Part shown: positions 56,344 to 64,000 of the stretch, in pieces
Numbering within the stretch: the stretch's first letter is position 1
Layout of the letters: every line of letters starts with the position of its first letter
Assembly: GCA_001557505.1 (NCBI GenBank)
Contig: LSAX01000001.1
Span: forward strand, 4,774,001 to 4,838,000
Origin: Reticulascus tulasneorum
Lineage: Eukaryota > Ascomycota > Sordariomycetes > Glomerellales > Reticulascaceae
Direction of reading: 5' to 3'
Length of the DNA stretch: 64,000 nt
The notes under the pieces: model-generated
Database searches by the model: none
What the model was told of the DNA's origin: nothing
What the model saw: the letters and a program-made list of their open reading frames with translations, nothing else
Made by a program: the position numbers and the translations under genes

Positions 56344-59300
56344 ATGCGATCCTCAAGTCTCTTTGTTGCCCTCTGTGTCCTCGTTGGCACAGGCCAGGGC
56401 ACCAAAATCGATAATCGGGCTGAAAGCACCGCCACAGTCCAACAGGCTGCAACTAACGATACGAATGTATCTCCGAGGCGATTCATTGTCGAGCTTTCTC
56501 AGGTGAGTTCGTGCACTAGCTTGGTGAGATGATATGGTCCTGACTGATCGATTCTCTAGGGCTCTGATACTGAGGCTCTTGTTGCCGAACTTTCTGCCCG
56601 GCCTGGTACAAAGGTCTTGAAAACTTTCAACAGCGAGGTCTTTACTGGGCTTAGCATAGAGTCGGACTCGGAGAATCTCGATACGCTCCTCTCCATTGGT
56701 GTCGTTTCCAGAACATGGCATTCTCAGAAGGTTCATGTTGACGAAATCAGCTCTAGGGCTGTTCCTGAAGGAGTCGAGAACAAGCCATATTATATCCACG
56801 AAATGACCGGCGTTGACAAGCTTCACGCCAAGGGAATCAAAGGAAAAGGAGTGATAGTGGCTATTGTCGACAGTGGAATTGATTATACACATCCTGCAGT
56901 AAGACTTACTGGGTCACCTTAAAACATACCTTCTATCCAGCAACTAACTTAATCTGCCAAGTTGGGGGGCTGCTTCGGAACCGGCTGTAAGGTTGTAGGT
57001 GGTTATGACTACATTGGGGAAAGTGGTGCGTTGATTCTCAAGACATCCAATGTATATGGCTAGAGAGCTCACAATAACCTAGACTGGCCGCAATGGGGTT
57101 ATGAGCCCAAACCAGACGACGATCCCATCGATAATTTTGGCCACGGCACGTATGTCGCTGGTGTCCTTGCCGGTGAAAACGAATGGTCGGTTACCAGCTA
57201 TTGAGACACTTTATGGGTTACCAATCTGATTACTTAGGTTCTCTGGTGTCGCTCCAGAGGTTTCCATACTCGCCTACAAAGTCTTTGGCGCATGGGTAAG
57301 TTTGCTGTCTTTGGTTGACCGAATTATCATTGTAGAGATGCATTTGCTAACAGATACGCAGCTTCAAACCGAGGAAGATGTTGTGATAGAGGCTTTCTTG
57401 CAGGCGTATGAAGACGGCGCCGACATTATCACCTCCAGCGTTGGATTTAAAGGTGGTTGGTCCGACTGTGCCTGGGCAGTTGTAGCGAACCGGCTGGTCG
57501 AACAAGGTGTCATTGTGACTCTTTCGGCCGGCAACAGCGGTGTGGCAGGGCCATTCAGCGGGAATTCCGGTGCCTCAGCAGAGTATGCACTCACAGTGGC
57601 GTCTGTTGAAGGCCCCGTGTTTGGCGCAATCGCAATGGGGCTCACGTTTATTGAGGAGGACGGGAGCACTTCCAACATCACTGCGGGATATACGTACGCA
57701 TACCACCCAATCCTGGGCACTGAGCCAGGGTGGGAAGTAATTCCCCTTGAGCTCGACACGATCGGCGAATCGCAGGCTTGCGGTCCTGTTCAAAACACCA
57801 CCGACTGGTCTAATGCCGTCATCCTGGTCAGTTCAACAGCCTGCCATCTAAAAGCTCATCCAAATTGACTCCGTGCACTAGATTCGTGAAGCAGTGGAGT
57901 GCCAATTTGATATCCAATCATACTTCCTTCAAGAAGCCGGTGCCAAGGGTGTATTGATCTACAAGGGCACAAATCCTTTCTGGGAAGGAATAATCACTAC
58001 TGACCCATCTGTCAACTGGGCTCTCATTGATGCTCACGTTGGTGAAGCTATTGTTGAGTTTGTCAAGGCCGGTGGGAGAGTAACAGTGGATCTCACAGAC
58101 TCCCAGAAATTCGTCGGCGCGTTTGATGCCAAGGCAGGAACACCTAACACATTCACTAGCATATACAGCACCAACGACTTGTACTTGAAGCCAGATATTG
58201 CCGCGCCGGGTGGGAGTGTTTTGACCACCAGTCTTGGAAATCAATGGGTCACTGCGTCAGGAACTTCATTTGCCACACCTTATATCGCTGGTATCGCGGC
58301 ACTTTGGATCGGACAGAATGGTGGCCGGTCAGTTCACGGACCTGCATTTGCAAAGTACCTCGCTATGCGAATCATTTCATCTGGTCGGTCTTTACCTTAC
58401 ACCGACGTTTTCGGATACTCAGGCAACGGAATGCTCGCACCTACCATCCAAGTTGGAGGTGGCCTTGTTGATGCGGTGAAAGTTTTGGACTACCAGACGC
58501 AACTCAGCTACGCAAAGTTCCACTTAAACGATACCCATCATTTTAACCATTACCACGACGTCGACATTACCAACCACGGAGACGAGGACGTGACATACAC
58601 CTTTGCGCTGGAGGACGCCGCAGGTTTCGAAGCATGGCAACCCGACGACGAGTTCTTAGGCGCCGCGCATGTCAAGGAATTTGTGGAACTTGTTCCCGAC
58701 AAATTCGTGCCCAAAGTCAAATTCCCGAGCGGAACTTTCAAAGTCAAGCCCGGGCAGACGAAGAAAGCAAACTTCAACTTCAATTACCCGACTTGTCTCA
58801 ATGGCACGAATTTGCCTATGTACTCTGGAAAGATCCTGATTAAAGGTAGCAACGGCGAGCAGCTGTCGGTGCCATATTTTGGTAAGTCCACAAACTTGAA
58901 TCCAAGCTTGTGTATTTCTTTTACACTACTAAACTGGGACTTTTAGGCGTCGCTGGAGATTTAAGCAATGTGATGCGGAATTTCCAGCCAGGCCTACCAG
59001 TAGCCTCATCCGGCTATCTTGAGGGCCCAGTAGACCTTCACGAAAAGAATTGGTGAGCTTACAGAAACTCTGCGGGTCATGCTGGTTGAGTCTCTAACTG
59101 TTATCTTTAGGGTCACAAACAATCTTTCATTCCTTTCGCAGGACTTTATCCACATTTACGCGCGAACTTACTTCTCCCCCGCCGAGCTTCGCTTTGACGT
59201 GAGTATACCTCACTTCTCTACAATTACTGTCTTTTATCTCTCATCTTCCTTTTGCCCCGGCTCCATAAGCACCTAATTGTCCTATTCATGCTCCTTGTAA

Positions 59301-59771
59301 GTTCAGTACTAAGAGAAAATACAGATATATGAATCTGGCTGGAAGGAACAGGACTGGAAATATCCGCCAGTCGAAGGCCAGAACGGCTATATTGGATCAG
59401 CTGCGTGCTGGACTTGGGCCGATGAAGGGAGCCGACCTCTGTTCAATCCGGATTTCGACGACGTAAATGACACTTACTCCTTTCCATTGCGTCACCAGTT
59501 GTTTAGGCGTGGCCTGGTCGACTTCAACTACGTATTCTACTGGATGGGTCGCTTGGCCAACGGAACTTTCATTGCCCCTGGAGAATATAGGTGAGTTCGC
59601 GATTCTTCTCTCGTGCTGGCGGTCTTGAGTCTTATGTCTCTTTGCTGACAAACTTCATCGAATAGTATGCGATTTGCTAGTCTGGATACATTCGGAAACC
59701 CCGAGCACTCTGACAACTGGGATGTGTATGATCAGAGAGAGATTCGAATCCTGGATTTGCCTCACTGGTAA
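56344..59771 (+). CDS. Secreted subtilisin-like serine protease (S8, minor extracellular protease type)
   Basis: Eleven exons joined in phase: 56344-56502, 56560-56898, 56962-57025, 57083-57185, 57238-57295, 57362-57826, 57882-58881, 58947-59052, 59111-59198, 59325-59590 and 59666-59771. Introns are 52-75 bp except one of 126 bp. The product has 917 residues. A signal peptide and an I9-type propeptide come first. The triad is Asp157 (AIVDSGIDYTHP), His208 (FGHGTYVAG; Tyr replaces the usual His after GHGT) and Ser525 (ASGTSFATPY). A PA-like insert lies between His and Ser, and the C-terminal third is the Fn3-like domain of large fungal subtilases. It should be secreted and degrade proteins outside the cell. 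Large S8A proteases of this form are common in plant- and insect-associated fungi. Confidence 0.87.
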
Positions 59772-60899
59772 CTGTGTTCCGTGAACTCCTTTGGATACTA
59801 GAACGGCTACTTGAGTGCCAAACTGTGCAGTTTGGCAGTGTAAACTCAAAAGGACTCAATATCATAGCCTGTTATAGCAATGGGAAATGCTGCGGAATAA
59901 AGTTGAAGTGGTGAAATGACTGTATTATACTAAATCCACCAGATATCTGGAAACTCCATGTACCTGAGTTACACGATGCGCCAAATTGAACCAAACATGA
60001 AGATATGGCATTTGGAGTGAAATTGGAGCAGCATGTACCAGTGATAACCGAGCGGAGGCTTCCAGACGATCGAGCACTCGATCAAGATAACCTCGTCACG
60101 AGCTGACTACTCAGCTTTTATTCTTTTAACATAAATGGCAAGGTTTTCTTTTTACTTGATGCTGTCTGGGCAAGAAATCGATGACTCCCTGGCGATGTCA
60201 AAAACCTCAGATGACCATCAGGGAAATCCACCACCATTTGGAGCAACTGCGGTTCAACACTTTAGCTGCTACACAGTAACAGGAGAAATTACTCTTTACA
60301 GCCATAAAGAAACTCTAAATAAGTGAGGCAATCGGTAAGCTTGCGATCTTTGTGACGTATTGGTCGGATATAACGTACAAGGCAATTGCCGACCTGGATC
60401 GCCCAGAACATCAGATGAGAAGGTCGATTGCAAACAATATTGAGGCCAGCTCGGACGATCGGGGGTGGTAATGGGTGCAGTGGTCCAATGATATGTAATT
60501 AATGCATCAACTAGTGAGGCCTGGTTTTCTATAATTACTTAGTTTGGTTAGGTAGTCTACTCTAGTGCGCTCCGGCCGTGACAGAATGAGTCAACTCTCT
60601 GAATGGGTCAGGCGGGTGTAGCATTAATTGCATCAGCCGCAGTCATGGTGGCTGGCTGGCTGGACTCCCTCCATGGAATTGTCAGCCCTCTTCCGTCGGA
60701 CGGAATTGGCATCTAATTGCAGTGCGTGTGAATCATATTTACTCACCATCCGTTATGGCGCCACCACTTCTTCCGTCTTCCATCGTGGTTCAAAGATCCA
60801 GATATTGTTCGCATCACAACGACAAACAATTTCCCAGCTCGAAAAATAAACAAATTCATAATCCAGCATCAGCATAAACACAACCTTTGCAGTACGCAA
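59772..60899. promoter_or_regulatory. Intergenic region before the ADP-ribosyltransferase gene
   Basis: About 1.1 kb with no supported frame. The last 60 bp before the ATG are A-rich, as in many fungal leaders. The 3' end of the subtilase gene lies at the start. Confidence 0.4.
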
Positions 60900-62588
60900 A
60901 TGGACTTTCGAACTTCAATGGCCGAGTTCATGGAGGACGAGCTCAGTGAGCTTTCGTTCCTCCGAGACCAGGAGACTGACGCTCTTATCACTGCCAAACT
61001 CTTGGGCAGAGATCTATGTCTAGCATCTCCACTAGATACGGCGCTCACTTTTACATACGAGGAAGTAGCATTGATAGTAACAGCCGGTCCCTACTACCCC
61101 GTCAAGTCAGTCACATGGGACTTGAACAACCATACACTACCACGCTCGGTGGTAGACGGGTTACGAAGGCAATTACGGGACATTGTAGAAAGTGCCAAGT
61201 CCACCAACAATGTTGACAAATGGAATACTAGAGAAGACGACTGTGCGTTTGGCATATTCGAACCCACAATGGTGGTCTTAGCATTAGTAAGAGAGACGGT
61301 TCGGCAGCTGGAGGAGCATCGATCCAAAGCCTCAAATCTCATACCAGAGGAGGATGGTCTGCCATTTACAATGAAGCAGCCTTCCACTACTCTGTCATCC
61401 AGCGAGTTGGCATACCGATACCTTCGAAAATCAGCCCACGAAATAGTCGCCAGAATACCCTCAAATCTCCGGGTTCTTCATGTGGAAGAGGTTCTCAGAA
61501 AGGACCATGCAAGAGCATTCGATCAGTTTGAGGAACAGCTGAGACAAAGGCTCTCTCAGCTATCCATGAGAAAGCTCAGGCAATTCGTACCGCCGCAGCT
61601 CCAGCACAGCAATCGACGCTCCGACTTCATAGACTTCATTACCCAACCACGCATAACATACCACGGTACCATGCGCCAGTATGTCCCTCATATTGTACGG
61701 CATGGATTCATCAAGCCCGGATCAAGAAATCCTGCCACCGGAGAGTCACACGGGGTCCGGTGTGGGGCTACATATGGGCTCGGGATATACAGCTCTCCGA
61801 GCGCGGAGTTTGCCCTTTCCTACTCAGACTGGTACTGTCATGCTACAAAGCCAACCGAGTTTTACGGATTAAAACTGATTGTCTGCGCCACGTTAATGGG
61901 GCGATCGCGAGCGATGTACCGGGAAGACGATTGGCGGACACAGGACGAGCCATATGAAGGGGCAGATTCGCATGTGGGGAATCAAGAGTTGGAGTACATC
62001 GTCTTCGATCCTGCACAAATCACCCCCGTGTACGTGATACATCTCGATTGGGGAGAAGACAACGCATACTACTTCGAAGATATACCCAACGATTCTTCAC
62101 AGTGGAGTTCACGCATCAGCAGCAAAAAGGCCCATCCCAAACTGGACAAAGAGGTGCAGTATGCCGGAGACGTGCAGCGGGCGAAGGAAGCTGTTTACGC
62201 AAGGGCTTCGAAATACTTTCCATATGGATTTGGCCCTGCGACAGGTTCAAGGTTCGTTGTGGAGGACATCGGGCAGATCTCCGAGGATGAAGAGGAATAC
62301 GGCGATTACCAGGAATTGCGAGGAGAAGAAACACACGAGCGTAACATGAGCTTCTGGAGTTGGGTCAAAGCAGCTGAGACCGGACATCTTGACCAAGAAG
62401 ATGATAAGCTGGAGAAGGTAGAGGTCGTGGATGAATATCGGGAGCAGCGACGGGAGTACGGACCGGCTTGGAAGTCTATCCCGCTGCCTAGAACAGAAGA
62501 CACGAAGATCGGCGATAATGGTGATAACGATGAGGACGAGGATGAGGATGGTGACATGGGCCTGGGAAGCCTTCTGGGAATGCTGTAA
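60900..62588 (+). CDS. PARP-like ADP-ribosyltransferase with N-terminal RWD-like region
   Basis: Intronless, 562 residues. The C-terminal half reads as a PARP catalytic core: ITYHGT with His255, YGLGIYSS with Tyr297, and LEYIVFDPAQITPVYVI with Glu365. This is the His-Tyr-Glu triad in its normal order, with the GF after the His and the EYIV.....V.P.Y strand typical of the family. The N-terminal region (about 15-150) contains PYYPVKSVTWDL followed by a long helical stretch, reminiscent of RWD or UBC-like folds found joined to PARP domains in fungi; this part is weaker. The C-terminus is highly acidic (EDEDEDGD). No zinc fingers or WGR domain are seen, so it is not a DNA-break sensor. It would transfer ADP-ribose to proteins or nucleic acids, probably in cytosol or nucleus. 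Confidence 0.7.
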   Translation: MDFRTSMAEFMEDELSELSFLRDQETDALITAKLLGRDLCLASPLDTALTFTYEEVALIVTAGPYYPVKSVTWDLNNHTLPRSVVDGLRRQLRDIVESAKSTNNVDKWNTREDDCAFGIFEPTMVVLALVRETVRQLEEHRSKASNLIPEEDGLPFTMKQPSTTLSSSELAYRYLRKSAHEIVARIPSNLRVLHVEEVLRKDHARAFDQFEEQLRQRLSQLSMRKLRQFVPPQLQHSNRRSDFIDFITQPRITYHGTMRQYVPHIVRHGFIKPGSRNPATGESHGVRCGATYGLGIYSSPSAEFALSYSDWYCHATKPTEFYGLKLIVCATLMGRSRAMYREDDWRTQDEPYEGADSHVGNQELEYIVFDPAQITPVYVIHLDWGEDNAYYFEDIPNDSSQWSSRISSKKAHPKLDKEVQYAGDVQRAKEAVYARASKYFPYGFGPATGSRFVVEDIGQISEDEEEYGDYQELRGEETHERNMSFWSWVKAAETGHLDQEDDKLEKVEVVDEYREQRREYGPAWKSIPLPRTEDTKIGDNGDNDEDEDEDGDMGLGSLLGML

Positions 62589-63064
62589 ACAGACGGACGT
62601 CTGGCTCTTGATGGTCGTATACCACAGCAGAGTAGCGAGCACTGTGGCATGATTCTTGAAAACGATGCCCCATTCTTTGGAAGTGGGAGAAGAAATTACT
62701 CCGCCATTGTTTAAATCAATAGCAACCAGTGCAAGAGCGGCAGCCCAACAGCGTGGGGTGGATTGGAAAGCCGAACCTCGTAACGGGAAGCGCATCATAG
62801 GTATGCAGAGGAAGCATCGATAGAAGTAAGATAACACAATGCGCAACCATACATCGCATCGCAATTATGAGCAGAAAAGAAGATACACCGCTGCTCGCTC
62901 AATCCATTGCACAATCCATGGTATTATTGTCCTCCTGCATAACACCTCATTCCCTGATAATAATTGGTCACAAAATTGCATCGTACATTGCATCATTCCA
63001 GTAGCGGTACTCCATCTAAACTGTTGCTGCTCTGCGATCACATGTCATCCACGAAGGTGCCAGG
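62589..63064. other. Convergent 3' region, no gene seen
   Basis: About 480 bp between the ADP-ribosyltransferase stop and the P450 stop. Presumed 3' untranslated sequence. Confidence 0.4.
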
Positions 63065-64000
63065 CTATGCAGCATAATCCTTGACGACAGTGACCTTCAA
63101 CGGCTTAGCGTCAGTGGCCGGATATCCTATAAACCAATCATGAACAATAGCAACATCCCGTGGACTATTCTGATAGGATTCGAGTTCGAATCTGCGAAAT
63201 GTGATGGCCAGAGCTAGCTGCAGCTCCGTATACGCCAGGCTGGTAAGCGGTCAGTAATCCGAATGCCAGCACATAGTATCCAAGCTATTGATGCATGGAG
63301 AAGACGGGCTTACTTGGTTCCAAGACAGTTCCTGCGCCCCTTTGAAAACACCACCTGGTATTTCTGCAGACCTTTGTTATCCAGCCAGCGCTCGGGCTTG
63401 AATTTGGATGGTTCCGGAAAGATAGTTGGGTCGATCTGGACCACGTATGGGGCAGTCGAAACAGTAGTCTTCGCAACCAGAACTCGTTAGAAGGTGACCA
63501 AACAGCGATTATGTGAGTGATAGAACATGTATTGACTTACGCCTGGCTGGATAGTCCAACCCTGGAAATGGAGGACGTGGTCTTGGAACACTCGAGGCGA
63601 ACGGCTCATAACAGGATGCGAGATGCGTAATCCTTCTTCGATAACCGCATTCAGATAGGGCAACTGGGTCAGTTCCGTCAGAGGAGGAATGATACTGGGG
63701 TCTGGGATGGCGCCATCGAGCTCCTTCTTCAACCGTTGGTGAACTTCGGGATTGGCGATGATATGGTAAACGGTCCGGGCGAGAACTGTTGCGGTCGTCT
63801 CCCCTCCTGCGCCGACAACCATATTCGCCTCGGCTTTGAGTCGTTCTTCCGTTCGGTCTTGAGCGGGGAGACTGCTGTTTGCCAACTCTCGAATCACTGT
63901 TACCTCGCGCTTATTGCCACTCTCGCTGGCAGAGCCTAGGGTCTGACGAACTTGACGCAGAATGCTGTCCTCCCACTCAATGTTGCGTTGGAGATCGGGA
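63065..64000 (-). CDS. Cytochrome P450 monooxygenase, 3' part
   Basis: The gene runs off the right edge. Exons in the window are 64000-63541 (open to the edge), 63468-63314 and 63239-63065, with introns of 72 and 74 bp. The visible protein has the I-helix motif VGAGGETTAT, the K-helix EEGLR, the ERW region FKPERWL and the haem loop FSKGRRNCLG, then ends TVVKDYAA. All catalytic signatures of a P450 are present in this part, so it is probably functional if the missing N-terminal part is intact. It differs clearly from the P450 at 43.4-45.4 kb in sequence and intron positions. Pathway unknown; its other neighbours lie outside the window. Confidence 0.85.

Overview
The window is nuclear DNA of a filamentous ascomycete (Pezizomycotina). 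Most genes are split by GT-AG introns of 42-126 bp, usually 50-70 bp. They include a Zn2Cys6 regulator, P450s, MFS and APC permeases, a DUF1996 protein, an SSCRP-type secreted protein and an NPP1-like (NLP) protein, and genes lie on both strands with long non-coding gaps. The exon structures given here were joined by reading frame, splice-site phase and family motifs. There is no transcript evidence. I saw no tRNA, rRNA, CRISPR array or intact transposon.

Layout. 1-6.6 kb: 3' end of an M20 amidohydrolase, a Zn2Cys6 regulator and a divergently transcribed anion:cation symporter whose promoter carries four GATA sites. 8.2-12.6 kb: an FAD aromatic hydroxylase, an EthD-domain protein and an SDR, which look like a small aromatic or secondary-metabolic cluster. 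13.5-18 kb: an NPP1-like secreted protein, an alpha/beta hydrolase and a guanine deaminase. 19.2-25.6 kb: three secreted or surface proteins, namely a Thr-rich GPI-type mucin with ten Cys-containing repeats, a small cysteine-rich protein and a TAP-like peptidase. 26.2-34.1 kb: an MDR oxidoreductase, a histidine-phosphatase-like protein with a probable GC-AG intron, a cyclase-family hydrolase and a Baeyer-Villiger-type monooxygenase. 34.4-43.1 kb: a methionine-permease-like APC transporter, a TauD-type dioxygenase and a MetE-like protein, which share a sulfur theme. 43.4-47.7 kb: a nine-exon P450 and a secreted DUF1996 protein. 51.9-59.8 kb: an Erg6-like methyltransferase and a secreted eleven-exon subtilase. 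60.9-64 kb: a PARP-like ADP-ribosyltransferase and the 3' part of a second P450.

Read together, this is an accessory-type region rich in scavenging functions (ureido/purine nitrogen, sulfonate and methionine sulfur, peptides), secreted proteins and oxidative enzymes, as expected of a plant-associated or saprotrophic fungus. The pathway groupings are inferences from gene content and proximity. The least conventional item is the ADP-ribosyltransferase at 60900-62588. The clearest regulatory signal is the GATA cluster at 4613-4703.
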